Shown in pieces: positions 47,001 to 58,744 of a stretch of DNA of 64,000 nt (positions within the stretch are counted from its first letter, which is position 1; each line of letters starts with the position of its first letter). The stretch comes from Phlebiopsis flavidoalba (lineage: Eukaryota; Basidiomycota; Agaricomycetes; Polyporales; Phanerochaetaceae), in NCBI GenBank assembly GCA_035772785.1, contig JAOCPU010000028.1, positions 248,001-312,000 on the forward strand, in the 5' to 3' direction. Position numbers and translations under genes: made by a program. The notes under the pieces are model-generated. The model made no database searches, was not told the origin of the DNA, and was given only the letters and a program-made list of their open reading frames with translations.

Positions 47001-47712
47001 CGCGACCCGACTGCGTGACACGAGGTGTTTGCACAGACTTGTACGTGCTGTGCCAAACAAGTGCGACCTTGGCCCCTCAGTAGACGAGGGACGGGGGTCG
47101 AAGAGTAGATCGGAACCTGATGGCTGCAGGGGAGATGTTTAGAACATAAGCAGAACAGCAATGGTGCAATGCCCAATTAGAGAATGGTTCCGGCAAGAGT
47201 ACAAGTTTCCAAGTCGTGGTGATGTTGGTCGTCGATGTCGCTGGCGGGTCCCGGTGGGTCACGTCGTGGTCGGTCGCGAGGATGTCGAAGGGTTGGTCGT
47301 GACAGCCGCCGTCGGTAGACAAGGCCCGTCCCACTGGGATACCCAATGAACAGAAAGCGTGGGACAAGCGAGCCGGTTCGATTTGGAGCGAGCGTCTGTT
47401 CGCGACCGGGGGGGGGGTGTTTCGTCCCGTGATCCGGGGTTTCACAAAGTACCAATCCACAGTCGCGTCATCAGTGTCGCTTTGCTGAGCCCTTGATTCT
47501 GCATCCTCATCCTAGTGACAAAGCACTCTTGTTTTTTTGTTCGTATCGGTGTGTAGGGACATGTCCGACCATCGTAAACGTTTGCACTTTCTTGTGGGCC
47601 CGGAGAATTTGGCACCGGTCGGGCGGGACAGAGCTGGCCAATCCCACCCAGGCGCGACGAAGCGATCGGGATCCGAGAAACGGTGCGTGGAGGCTGGCGA
47701 CATGGACGTCAT
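44100..47712 (-). CDS. Second disordered protein locus, function unknown
   Basis: The ATG at 47712 begins MTSMSPASTHRFSDPDRFV. An intron with GTGCAA...CACTAG ends joins RPTGAKFSGPTRK in frame to DEDAESRAQQSDTDDATVDW, which supports a real gene. Further blocks: WYFVKPRITGRNTPPPVANR (about 47440), SGRTLAYDSDDESLQSRR (about 46900), RPLRRRPIRYTNETT, DRRLSTISEHTENVSSRPTS (about 46640), MTLQEYIEVHREHRHGDSRS (about 45770), SWPGEEIIPPPIDVSQLGED and, toward the 3' end, YPDDQFLLYNVVHRQAAG (about 44320) and VTDETIEFVSRTGLATTSY. The product is mostly polar and disordered with tyrosine/arginine motifs. It may be upstream of, or part of, the 33.4-44.1 kb locus; I could not find a definite stop or splice linking them. 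Confidence 0.42.
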
Positions 47713-49611
47713 GATTTCATCAACTTCAGTCCCACGGTTAGATTTGAGAATGGGGGGTCATACAATTTGACTATTCGCGAACTGATTTCAAGCTTCATCT
47801 CGCCACGTGCCTACTACATTTATACCGTTGTGATACAGCGAGAACAATTTCCAGCTGGGTCATATCTTGATAATTGAAGCCGTAATGAACGCTCACATTG
47901 GTTCAGGGGACAACGAGTGCGTTGCCAATAGTGATCGGGAGGCTTGGAGACCTTTTTTATTGACATTACACTTCTCCGTGCAGACAGAGCAAAGCATGGC
48001 GGAACGGATAGTAACAATACTGAAGAATAATCCTACCAAATATCGGTACACATTAGACAGGCGGCTACCTTGGGTCACGGTTTCACAAAACTAGTTAAGT
48101 GTCTTGTCCTAGTAGTAGCAGTCCATCCTATCCGGTTTTTCAATGACGCACGACAAAGCCTGCTTTTGGAAGGCGGCTGGTGGCTACTAGGCGGCGATGA
48201 ATTAGGGTATATGCGGGCGGCGAGCTCATATGCGTCCGACTTTAGGTGCATGTACGTCGATCCATTGCGCGATTATTGTTCAGTAGCTGCACTGTGGCAC
48301 GTTGGCCTTATGGTTTTCAATGTTCGGCCGCGCACGAGCTGAGTGACGGTGATTTTTTACGAACATATCCACTCAACGGATCCCTTTACAAAGACGACAA
48401 TAAAGAGACCGTGAATAGAGTCAAAACTTCGGGGCAGCGTTGTGGGAGGCAGTAAACAGTGATGCGGCATGCAACATTACGGAGCTACTTGTGAAGATAC
48501 GCTTTATAATACCAGGGCGGCCAGCGCTCCAAACGAGCAATTCTGATGGAACACATCACCTTATTAGTTAGCGCCTGGTAGAAACGCCCAAGAATCAGCG
48601 GGACTCCGTGTGCTTGCTTTCGGTCCAGCGACAATGTCTGAGCCTCTGTGGTGGTGGCTGTACATGAATCTTCGTTTATGTAAGGGCTCATCTAGGCTGT
48701 AGAATTGAGCCCAGCAGCAAGCATGGTATTAGCAGGACAGTGCAGCACGCTAGGCCACCGTGAAGCATGAGATGGCCTGGGGTTCCAGGTCACGTGGGGG
48801 TCACTCGTTACCCCCCCACCCAAGGTGATATCAGCGCTTTGCGCGCCCTTCCCGGGTTGCACCCCTCCTGGCTTTTACCCCAGGCCTCCATGGGGATTCT
48901 TCATCGTAAAAACTGGTGTGTCGACGAGACGACTGCATTTGCCAAGATAGATTATCGGGGGAGAAAAAAAGCCAAATCAAGTGGACCAAGCGCAGCGTGA
49001 ATAATTGCTCGAGGTACATGTTTTTGACGACTTGAGACATCGCGTAATGGGCCACACGTCAGCAAGTGAACAATGTGCGTTGGGCCTATGGTTGGCAAAA
49101 TTGACGAGAGCTCGCGTGCGCGCGAAGGGCCGTAGGAAAAAACGAGTACCCATAACCGGGCGGGCCATGCTGTGGGTTGATTGGTGCTTTGTCGCTCCGA
49201 ACGTGGCGAAGGTACACGCCTGGATAGCGGGTGCAGGTTGAGTTGGACCTAAACTCGCCCAACATGGCCCAAAGCAAGGTTGGAGGATCCCACGCTCCCC
49301 TGCGACTGGCCTGGTCGCTCGTCCGGTGAAACCGTTCCCGCACGAAATTCTGTCTCTATTCTGACGTTGCAATCTGCTCGAGAATACATAAAAAAGGTAG
49401 GGCCGTGCGTGCACGGCATAGCCCCCGCTACCTCTAAGGGCGCATTGTCATGCAATAGTAGACAAAACTCCTCCAATGGGTTTTATTCAAACTCCTGGAA
49501 TTTGTGAATAGTAACGACCTCCGGACGCGCTCCTCGTCGAGCTGCGCTCGGCTCGTGCACGCGACATGTATTTTTACAGATTGACCTGAAGTATACAGGC
49601 TAACTCAGAGA

Positions 49612-49714
49612 TTCACACGGTCAGAGCGCGAATTGTGACAACCGAGATTGACAGATGCGCGCCAGACAGCAGAGTAAGCAAAAAGTGTCAACAATGTGAG
49701 GTTCACACGGTCAG
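49612..49714. repeat. 13-bp direct repeat, 90 bp apart
   Basis: TTCACACGGTCAG occurs exactly at 49612-49624 and 49702-49714. The intervening DNA is non-coding. It could be a regulatory repeat or remnant of an insertion; nothing else supports either. Confidence 0.65.
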
Positions 49715-50212
49715 GGACTTGTCCGACACATTGACAGCGGACCATCCTCTCCGATTAACGGAATGGATGATGACGCAATTTATTGTGGAGCCGACAGGCG
49801 CGCGGCGCGCTGCAGCGTATGCCCCGTGAAGCAAAGGTAACAAATCGGTCTGACCGTGCAGAACGACCCAGATCTTGCAAGCGATCGCAGGTCGGGTTTG
49901 GGCACAAAAATCGAGCAAGACCGTTACCCGGCTCAACGACGGGGTAGCGGGGATCAGACGCTCGATCGATTTATTAAAACGACGCGTCAGGGGTATTACA
50001 CGATTCGTGGGCCCGACGTCGACAAATCCGGTCCTAGGTCCTGTTCGCGAGCTTAGGTTCCGACTCACACCCAACAAAAACATCGACCCTTTACACACCC
50101 TAAACGCATTATTTGGAATAGATGTTTCCGCCAGCAAACTGCCATAAAAACGGGCCTTTTCGCAGACGACAACCACGCCGTCCCACAAGAAGAAGCCGCG
50201 GCTCCGGAAGAC

Positions 50213-50218
50213 TATAAA
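50213..50218 (+). promoter_or_regulatory. TATA box of the quinone oxidoreductase gene
   Basis: TATAAA in the context GGAAGACTATAAAATCCC lies 136 bp upstream of the ATG at 50354. It is followed by a C-rich pyrimidine stretch typical of fungal transcription start regions. Confidence 0.6.
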
Positions 50219-50353
50219 ATCCCGAGGAACCTGCTTGCCCAGCCATCCAATCCCACAAATCCTGCCAACCTTCCCACCACCAAACACGGAACCCACTCCC
50301 CGCAGCAGAACACACGCCTAACCGGACAACCACAAACAAAACGAGCAGAAGAA

Positions 50354-51330
50354 ATGGCCGGTGCAAAGGTTGCTATCATCATCTACTCCAGTACGGCCAC
50401 ATTGCCAAGCGTAATGTTCCTCTACCGTAGTCCTTTGACCCCTGACGCCGGGAACTCCCATACCCATAGTCTTTGCAGTTCGCCGCAGGCTGAGAAGGCT
50501 AGGCCATCGAGAAGGCCGGCGGTTCTGCGACCATCTACCATTGCGTGTTCCTTTGTGCTATCCTGAGTCGATCTTCAACACGCTGACGGACGGAGTCTTG
50601 GTGTCACACAGGTATCGCGGTCGACCCTCCCTGAGAGCGGATCCTCGCGAAGGATGCACTCATCCCCCCAAGCCCACGCATAAACGAGTAATCAACCCAC
50701 AGAACTAGCTCCCCCAGAGTTCGGACGAGCCCGACATATTCGGTAGCCCGAAACCGGCGTTACGGGAACTTCCCCGGCCAGTGGAAAAGGTACGCGCTCT
50801 CACACGGCCCCTTCCCCGGTCCCGGCCTTCACGGATGCTAATCCTTGTTGTACGGCGTTCTGGGATCAGGATGCTGGCGTCTCTCCGGGCTCAGGGTGCC
50901 CTCGCTGGCAAGTTACGCCAGTGTCAGTTCGTTTCCACCGGCCACCGAGTTATTCCCGGAGGTAGGCCAAGGTGCGCTGTCTACCGCTCTCACGCCCTGA
51001 ACATGCATATACTGACATACACCGCACCCGCCCACAGACGAGCACCGTGATCAGCTCTATTTCCACGCTCACCCACCACGGCATCATCTTCGTTCCCACT
51101 CGGTTTACTCCACCACCTTCGCCCCAGCTCGCCACACACACCCCACCGGGGGGGGGGACCCGGGGGAGTGCCGACCGGTGGCTCTGCCATGGGGTGCTGG
51201 CACTTTCGCCCCCCCGGCGCCGTGCGGCTCGCGCCAGCCCCACCCCTCCGATCCCCCGCTAGAGCTCGCCACCCTCCAGGGCAAGCACTTCTTCAAAACA
51301 CCCGTCCAACAAGGTCGTTGCAATTCTAAT
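50354..51330 (+). CDS. WrbA-type NAD(P)H:quinone oxidoreductase (flavodoxin-like), frame-disrupted
   Basis: This is an FMN-dependent enzyme that reduces quinones by two electrons, protecting against redox cycling. The start is the ATG at 50354 (MAGAKVAIIIYS) with a good AAGAAATGG context. An intron starts at GTAATG (about 50411) and ends at TTTGCAG (about 50479). Then come EKAGGSATIY-like sequence, a disrupted LPE..L..M segment, RYGNFPGQWK (about 50759-50788) ending at an intron (GTACGCGC), AFWD...GALAGKYA, STVISSISTLTHHGIIFVP (about 51041-51097), FAQLA, an HGGS.WGAGTFA region and a C-terminal LELATLQGKHFFKT (about 51258-51300). These are the hallmarks of the family, whose members are about 200 residues. 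Many one-base shifts interrupt it, including a missing base in the FMN-loop YSMYGHIAK. The exact stop is not determinable. Confidence 0.87.
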
Positions 51331-51869
51331 TTTATCGCGTCTTGTCGCCTTGTGAGACGGACGAAGGCGCAGCCGGACTGTATCATGTGTTGTTTGCTCC
51401 TTCTCCCTGACGCTGGAAAAGAATACCATGATACGAACGCTTTTGTACCATAATACCCCGACAAAAGATACAGATACGAATACGAAATTATCCTCCCAAT
51501 GTGCCACTGCCAGTCTATCGCTCGCCGGTCCCTCCCCCCGTCTGCAGGCGGACAAACAAACGCGCTAATCAGAAGTCTGACTAGATTTTACGTTCGATCG
51601 GTGACACAAATTCTTGCTGAAATTGGCAGCAGCCTCCTGGAAGTAATCAGAGCCCCTAGATCCTCTGGATGGCGAACGCAAACCTTGCGAGACAGTTCGC
51701 AGCTAGTTTTCATCGTCAGCTCTGCCGCCACGACTTGTACACAGACTACGTGCGACCGTGGAGCAGCTGGTCTCAGAAAGAATCAGAAATTGTCTCACCC
51801 TCTTGCGCCAAGGCAATCCATAATAACACCCAAGCGGCTAAAGGCGGGCTTGACATCCGAAGGTATGTC
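51331..51869. other. Intergenic, nothing identified
   Basis: Contains the 3' flank of the quinone oxidoreductase. Short frames such as MANANLARQFAASFHRQL (51669) are possible fragments of the next unidentified gene but no family was recognised. Confidence 0.3.
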
Positions 51870-52860
51870 CTATGCTTTTGAGCGCTTTATGTCGATACCG
51901 TGATGCGTCCCGTTGCCTTTTTGAGGAAGCGTCGCGGTCTTCGGCATCTCGGCAGTACGCACCCCTGCCCTTCCGGCTTGCACCTCTGACCTCTCTCCCC
52001 TACAGCCCTACCCACTCCTCACCACCTCCTCTCCCCCTCTATTTTCAACACGATCACAAACGTATCTCAAAGTTCGTCAAACGATTGCTTTCCAGGTCTC
52101 TATCCCGCTCTCACTTGCACTACAACCGTCATCCCGACGAGCCATAAGCCTCTCGATCCAATCACACCGGCCTCATACCCCCGCGCCAGTTGTCTTCACC
52201 ACCCCTTTCCCGACGAGCAACAACACTCCCTCCGCCACCCTACTCGGCCGTTACTTCGACCAAAAATAGTCTCGCCGCACAATCACACTGCTGATATACA
52301 CTTTGCGGACATACTTAAATGATGCTGCGCTATGCCCGACGTTCCTTCGACCGACCCGGACAGATCAGAACTGTTCCACTACCACATCTTTCCATCCACC
52401 GACCTCCCGTCTCCGAGACGAACTGCCGTATTCGCGCATTTCGTTCATCTCCAGACGTGCGGCAACGCCCACGGTAGATAGGACTCATGTGCGGGTGTTG
52501 GTCTGTGCTACCCGCTGCGCGTCCAGGAGGTGGGCGACCGAGGCAGGATTTGAACGACTTTCGGTTTTTTCTCCCACAACACCACCGACCCAGAACCGTA
52601 GGCATTGCTCTGGGCTCACATATGGCTTGGACGCGTTGTCCCACGCACATACTTTTGAATGAACTGTCGGCTCTAGCTAAAAATTTCTGGACGTGCGCCC
52701 CCCCCATGAAGATCATCCAAAGCCGCGCTCCGTGATGGCGTAGACGAGGTTCAGAATAACGGCGCGATACAGACCCAACAGGGCTGGATGCACCACATAC
52801 ATGGTACGCTCCTTGCGCTTATGTTGCATCCTTTACTGTGCTAACTTTGCTTTCGCTGTT
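51870..52860 (+). CDS. Possible unidentified protein-coding locus
   Basis: Plus-strand frames joined by eye give Ser/Pro-rich sequence followed by FHYHIFPSTDLPSPRRTAVF, AHFVHLQTCGNAHG, LVCATRCASRRWATEAG, SFSPTTPPTQN and LTYGLDALSHAHTFE. The alternating helix-like and conserved-looking pattern resembles a real but frame-shifted protein, possibly a helical-repeat (PPR-like) mitochondrial protein. No defining motif is seen and the start is unknown, so this is a weak call. Confidence 0.25.
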
Positions 52861-53670
52861 ATAGACATTGAACTTTGTAATGTCCCGGCGCTCGGCCGGA
52901 TAGGTTGACCCTGACGACCAATCATTGCGTCTGTTGAGAGTAGAGAAGACCCCCCGGAAAGGTTCGCCACTGGACCGCGAGCGTTCCACGGTACACTGAG
53001 GTCTAAAAACACCGCTACCCAACCAATCTGCAACTCCGTACTCAACACGGGCACCGATTTCTAGCCGAGACTTATCATGCCTATACCCCCACGCTGCGTA
53101 CCAGTCTCTGCACGAGTGGCGGCATTCTACAACTTACAGAAGGCCTGCGAAACGACGCGCACGAAACTCTAGGCAGCGTGTCGAAGAACATTTTTGAAGC
53201 CATAGACCTAAGGCTCGTTTCTCCGTGGACACGCGCTACCAGTCACCATCAACCCTTCACTGCCGTTTATACTCGCCACATCATCTTGGCACATTTTAAT
53301 TCGCATTGCATCGCACCCTCAAAAAGTATAGACATAGTAGCACATGTATCAGTATCTTGGTCACAACCCCCTCTCAGCCCTGCAGCAAAGTTTTTCATTC
53401 ACTAGATCATATACCCGTTCGACCCACATGTCGAGGATGCCCAGCTGCTGCTTGGCTTCTTCGGCCTCCTCAAGGTCATAAACTGAGCCAAAGTTTTCGG
53501 TAAAGGCAGGTATACTCGCTGCAGAGTGGGGGCGACTTGCCTGTGTCCCACTTTCTAAGCTGGTGTTGAACTGGCTGCAACAGCTCTTTTGCGCAGCAGC
53601 TCGAGAGACTCTTTGCCGCGTATACCGGTCTGACGTTTCATTAGTAGAGTATCATGTCCACGAGGGGAAC

Positions 53671-54339
53671 TCACTCACACTGTGCCGAAGTCCCTCTGTA
53701 GGAGAAGAAACAGCAGTCCAAGCGCCTCGACCAACCTTGCCGGCTCTGGTGTCTGCAAAAACGCCTCAAACTATCCTCCGCGTCCTCATGTCCAGGCAAC
53801 CGCGGCTTTATCCCCTGAACACCACAGGCCCCAGCAGCGCTCACAAGCCTCAGGCGACGCAAACACATTCGGAAACACGGCGGCGCGGCGCCAGCCAAAC
53901 GCCTCGAGCACAGACTGCGCGTCACGAGCCCCGACGCCCGCGATGTGCATCTGCTCCGGAGGGTGTCTGCGTCGCTAAGTAGTGAGTGCCGCGAGGAGCT
54001 CGAGGCGCTAGCGGCGGGGGCGTGCACCATGAGGACTGTGTCCGTGGAAGTCTCACGCGGAAGGTGATGTGTCCGCAGCGTCGGCGTCGGGGTGGACGCT
54101 GGCGAGCCTGGGAGAGGGGCTTGTGTGTGAGGACGTGGTTGCGAGGTCCCCTGTCGTGAGGGGGCGGGAAGGGGTGATGTAGGGGTTCCCTGTAGGGTGG
54201 GAGAGCACGCATGAGGAGGGCGAGAGCTTCTTCGGTATCGCAGCGTTTGGTTCGAATGCAGGTTATGACAACTGCGAAGAAACTTTTGAAGTTCAGTCAT
54301 TGACAATTCTGTGCTCGAGTGCGCCAAAAGGATGAGCAA
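53671..54339 (-). CDS. Possible unidentified protein-coding locus on the minus strand
   Basis: Reading the minus strand across frame changes gives QMHIAGVGARDAQSVLEAFG, WRRAAVFPNVFASPEACERC, WGLWCSGDKAAVAW, FEAFLQTPEPARLVEALGLL and FLLLQRDFGTV, which has the order and composition of a folded helical protein. Downstream (toward 53560) ESLELLRKRAVAASS continues it. Upstream it is Pro/Ser-rich with a helix ELQKFLRSCHN. I do not recognise the family. The GC content is high, so some of the open frame could be incidental. Confidence 0.4.
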   Translation of the reverse strand: MLILLAHSSTELSMTELQKFLRSCHNLHSNQTLRYRRSSRPPHACSPTLQGTPTSPLPAPSRQGTSQPRPHTQAPLPGSPASTPTPTLRTHHLPRETSTDTVLMVHAPAASASSSSRHSLLSDADTLRSRCTSRASGLVTRSLCSRRLAGAAPPCFRMCLRRLRLVSAAGACGVQGIKPRLPGHEDAEDSLRRFCRHQSRQGWSRRLDCCFFSYRGTSAQCE

Positions 54340-55753
54340 TTGTCCGATGGAGGGATTGGTCTTTGATGTAATCTATTGGGGATGCCAGCTCGGCTGACAA
54401 GTCGTCTTGAAACGCATATCTTAGTAGGGTATCTTAAATGATGACGCCAGACTTTGCCCATGCATCTCTGGCGGCATCTGTTTCTGCTACTCGCGGTCTA
54501 CGGTGGGCACCATTCTGGCAAGGCGGGGATACTGAAGGCGTGGAAGGTCGTCTCAGCAATACACGCGCCAGTGTATGTACCGAAGGCCTCCAGCACATTC
54601 CCAACCAATTTCAAGAGTGTATCCTGGACATGAAAAGGTCAAAGATATTCGAAGCCAGAAATACACACGTACATACCCCCTAGCCCGTCTAGTAGCCTCT
54701 TCATGTGCCCAGAGGGCGACAGAGTTTACTACCTCAATGGACCCAACAAGCATTGGGGCGGAGCATCTGTTCGCTTGATCGATTGTGAGCATTTTCAAGT
54801 TATCAGCAGTTTGAGTTCCGAGAGTACTGGGCCAACAGTAACAGTTGGGGTCTTGGGGCGGACATCTTGCCCTTGTCGTAATTCGAGGGTATCGCTGTGT
54901 GGGTCGTGAGACATGTGCAGGGAATAAAGAAGATTCACCCTACCCGGCTGCATATTTTTAGTAGTCGAGTAGACATTGCTCAGCTATCGATATATGCTTC
55001 TCATCTGTAGCCGTTGCTTGCGTATCTTCTTTCTCCGACTCCTCTTCTGCACTTTGAATCTTTCTCCTCAGGGACTCTGACCTTCTTGGATTGCAATGAT
55101 GAGCTCTTTTGCGCTGCACTCTGTGGATATAAGATCCCAGTAGCTCAGTAGCAGCTGCGCATTGAAGTGGCAAAAGAAGTGGGGACGGCCGTGAGTGCGT
55201 CACCCCTAAACTGATCAGGTTAGAGGTTAAGAATGCGCTGCATAGTCCACATACGATGTCCAGACTCGATGTTATTTGAGACGATGATTCTGTGTACGCG
55301 CCCCAAAAGCCATCGCTACATCTTTCTCTTGTGTAGCTCCAACGATCAAGACTTTGTAAAATGACAGCCGGCTCCTATAGCGTCTTAGCGATTCGTCCAG
55401 ACGACACGGGCAAAGATACTAGTACATCGTCCAGTGCCTGTACTTGGGTCGATTGATGAGCCCCAATCGATCATATTTCCCTACGGCAGGTTTACTTCAG
55501 TGGAAAACGGATTGAATTGGGGCTAAATTCACCCTGATGAACTCGACATGGGGAAGTCTTGGTCACTGGTCACGGCGTTGGTGGTGGTGGTCGAATGCTG
55601 TAAGAACCGAAGCTGCGCCACGCGAGATCTTTGATACCATCACCTTCGTGGCGTTTTGATTGGCAGACGCGCGAGTGACGCTTTGAATATCACATGCAGC
55701 GCGCGGGTTTGACACTCGCCTTCAATTGCCCGGGGCTCTTCATTTCTACATCC
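54340..55753. other. Intergenic, no gene recognised
   Basis: Several short open frames exist on both strands without ATG-to-stop integrity, family resemblance or splice signals. It should contain the promoter of the peroxisomal transporter on its right side. Confidence 0.35.
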
Positions 55754-58667
55754 ATGGCTCTCACGCATGGTTTAGCGAAAGTGTCCAAACGTCCCCAAAG
55801 CTCAGCGTAGTAGATACGGTAGTGCTGGCACTTGCCGTGCTTCTCGTGTTACGAACGAGATTTGCTTCAGCTACCACGCGAGGTCGTTACCGGCGTTTTC
55901 GACCGCCCCCCCCGGACGTTCATCGAAGGACAAGATCCGGAGGCACGTCTTATGTTGATTTGGGAGGGCCCATTACAACAAGTCTACGTGAAGGAGAAAG
56001 ATGGCAGCAGACCGTCCTAGTGCCAGCATAGTCCATGGTGTCTCAAAGGTTGCGTTCAACTTCCTCAGATCCCCTTGGGTCATAGGCCACGAAAGATGAC
56101 GTCCCCTGCTCAGGACAACGTCGTTCCGACACCCTCTGAGAAGCTACATGCAGACAAGAACACGCTTCCTACCTCGGTGTCATCTGCACACAAACACAAA
56201 CCTTGACAAGACATTCCTCCGCCAGCTACGCGCCATCCTACGAATTAGGCTTTCGAACATGGCATTCTAAAGAGTCCATGATATTGTTCATGCACTTCAC
56301 TCTTTTTTCGCTTGTACTAAGAACAGTTGCTCAGCGTCGGGGTCGCCCGACTGGATGGTCGCCTGGTGCGGAATATTGTCAGTGCGGACGGGAAGGGCTT
56401 CTTGAAGGGACTGGTTTGTGGTTCCTCCTTGCGATACCCAGCACATACACAAACACAATGGTACGCCCCTCACCCAAATATTATTGCTGATACTCAGTAT
56501 TGTTATAGATACATCATCTACAATCCAGAGATATCCCTTCGCCTTCGAACACGTCTCACTCGTTACACACACGACCTCTACTTTGTCGGCAGCTCCAGAA
56601 CCTTCGATATTACCGTGTCGTCCAGGGAAGGCGGACTCGAAGGAGCTTGATCAATACATAACCCTCCGACATCTCAGCGTTCGTGTGCCATTTTCGCTCA
56701 AGTCTAGTTGAGTCTGCCTCGACACACACACGATCTCAGGGACTATAAACTGAACTGCTCGTAGTGGGAACGTTGCTCAAACAGACCTTGGACATGTTCT
56801 TCTTTACTTCTCAACTATCACGCACATTGGGCGTGCGTGGGACCATCATGCTTTTCGGCAATTATTATGTGACAGCAAGGATCTTGCGTGCCGTCACACC
56901 CGCCTTTGGACGTTTGGCCGCTGTTTGAGGCTCGATTAGAAGGCGAGTACCGTGCCGGCATGGGCCGGGTCGGTCGAGAAAGTGAAGAAGTGGCGTAAGC
57001 TTTGATTTCCAATAGAGGTGTTCGGGACACCTATACTTACCTGCGTTAAGGTTCTACAACGGCGGTTCAAGGGAACGTGACATCCTGTGGAGGGCATACC
57101 TTCGCCTCATTAAACACATCAACTCTATTTACAAGGTAAACCTAGATCTAGCTACACATGCTCACGCATGCTCATGGACAAATCCAGATCCGAATTGCAT
57201 ACGAGTGGACTGAAGACTACGTTATAAAGTATCTATGGAGCGCCGCTGGATATGCCCTTATTGCGATACCCGTACTTCTCACCCGTCGCCGAAGACCACG
57301 TCGCTATCCATGGCCAGCGGGCCTGCCGACTCACCAGTAGTCGACGATGAAGTCGCCAACCGCACCGAAAGTGCGCATATACCCTCGTCTTTTTTTGGAT
57401 GGCATCTATACTAAACCGGACTAAACAGCCTCGTAAATCTCCTCCTAAAGCCGTTTGTCGATCCTTTCCCTCGCCGACGCCGGCGGCCGCCTCATGTAAG
57501 CATACAAGGACCTCCTCGAGCTCGCAGGGCGCCTCACTACGCGTCTGTACACCCTTCTGTCGACCCTACATGCTCTAAAACCCCTCCCGGAGCCTACCGG
57601 ACGAAAACAATACTGTCGCACTCTCGAACGTCGACGTCGGTTGTTTCCGTCGCTCAGTGCCACGGGCGTTCCGCTCGTCCTGGTGCGCGACCCTGTCGTT
57701 GTCGCTTGCTCCTGGGGAGCACTTGATAATCATCGGGAAGTACGGCGTTGGCTGAGACCGCGGTGGTCGAGGGTCATCGCGGCCTGTGGGCCCGCGCGCG
57801 GAGAGGAGGAGGTCACGCTGTCCGAGAGAAGGGAAAGAAAGGGGGTGTTTGTGGGTGTCCACAGAGGTCGTACAGTGGTTGCGGGTACTCTGCTTGACCA
57901 TTAAGCGGGTTCTCATCCTGGGAAGGCTCGGTGCTCATTGTTTTTGTCACAAGCGATCATCTAGCCTGATTGCCTACCCTGACTTCTTGAGAGTCAGGTC
58001 GGACTCACGAGGAACGCATGGAGATTCTCACCGCCGTCAACCTTTTGATTGCGTATCTCCCGGCGCGGATACGGGTGGTTTGGAGCACCCCGCAAAAGAG
58101 TGGCGAGTGACGTTGCTGGATGTAGGCGGTGACACAAGCAGCGTGGTGCGTGGTTTCATCGTCTGCTTCTTCGGCGATATAACTGAAGTAACTCACAGAT
58201 GGCTATGGCGCGAGTATTCTACCACAGACCAAAGTTCGCTGTAACTGGATGGTAAGCTTCGACGGCCTACATCAAAGCGTTAGAAGTTTGCTGAATCGCG
58301 TTAGAATGCACGAGCGCCGTGTCCAGGCGACGTAGAAAGGTCCGGATGTCTGAACACGCCAAATCGCTTGATATCACTCTCGTTACCATCTCATTGAGGT
58401 ACGTCAGCCGCATGACCAACTCACTTCCTCTCGCTCCCATGATTGACTTTGGCTTAGGCCGTCGTTGATGAAATATCACACCCAACTGCTAACAGTCAAC
58501 GCGGAGATGCACAAGGATCGTGGACGCTATCCCGTGTCTGTACGGCCGAGGAGCGTATGGGCATCGATAGGGAGATTGTATCGCTGGAGGAAAAGCTGTC
58601 CGAGGTCGATGGTTGGGAGAAGAGGGTCAAGGAGCTATCTAAAGCGCTTTCGGTGCAGGAGAAGTGA
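55754..58667 (+). CDS. Peroxisomal ABCD-family half-transporter (fatty acyl importer), frame-disrupted
   Basis: This is the ALDP/Pxa type importing long-chain acyl-CoAs into peroxisomes for beta-oxidation. The start is the ATG at 55754 (MALTHGLAK) followed by VVDTVVLALAVLLVLRTRFA. TMD blocks: LRQLRAILRIAF, FMHFTLFSLVLRTVA, ARLDGRLVRNIVSADGKGFL, KGLV..FLLAIPSTYTNT (about 56340-56460), RILRAVTPAFGRLAAVEARL (about 56879-56940), the EAA-like ESEEVA|FYNGGSRERDILWRAYL split by an intron (GTAAGC...GTTAAG), IRIAYEWTEDYVIKYLWSAA and GYALIAIPVLLTRRRR (about 57187-57290). NBD blocks: PSLSATG, GEHLIIIG, EEVTLSERR, VAGTLLDH, KEWR..L..GG (signature, about 58096-58145, next to an intron), MARVFYHRPKFAV, ECTSAVS, SLDITLVTISL, RPSLMKYHTQLLTVN and KELSKALSVQEK. 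The stop is TGA at 58665-58667. The Walker A lysine codon is disrupted (about 57735-57775). Family members have about 700 residues. Confidence 0.9.
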
Positions 58668-58744
58668 GACCGCCGCGTCCGCCGTTGTTAGAACTTTTGG
58701 ATTATGTGTGCACAGAACTCGGATATTTTTGTATTCTACATTGT

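Larger units (their letters stand above)
47713..50353. other. Region without a recognised gene
   Basis: No protein family was recognised. Short open frames (for example 49005-49241) lack ATG starts or domain pattern. A 13-bp direct repeat occurs at 49612-49624 and 49702-49714. The right end is the promoter of the quinone oxidoreductase, with a TATA box at 50213. Confidence 0.35.
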
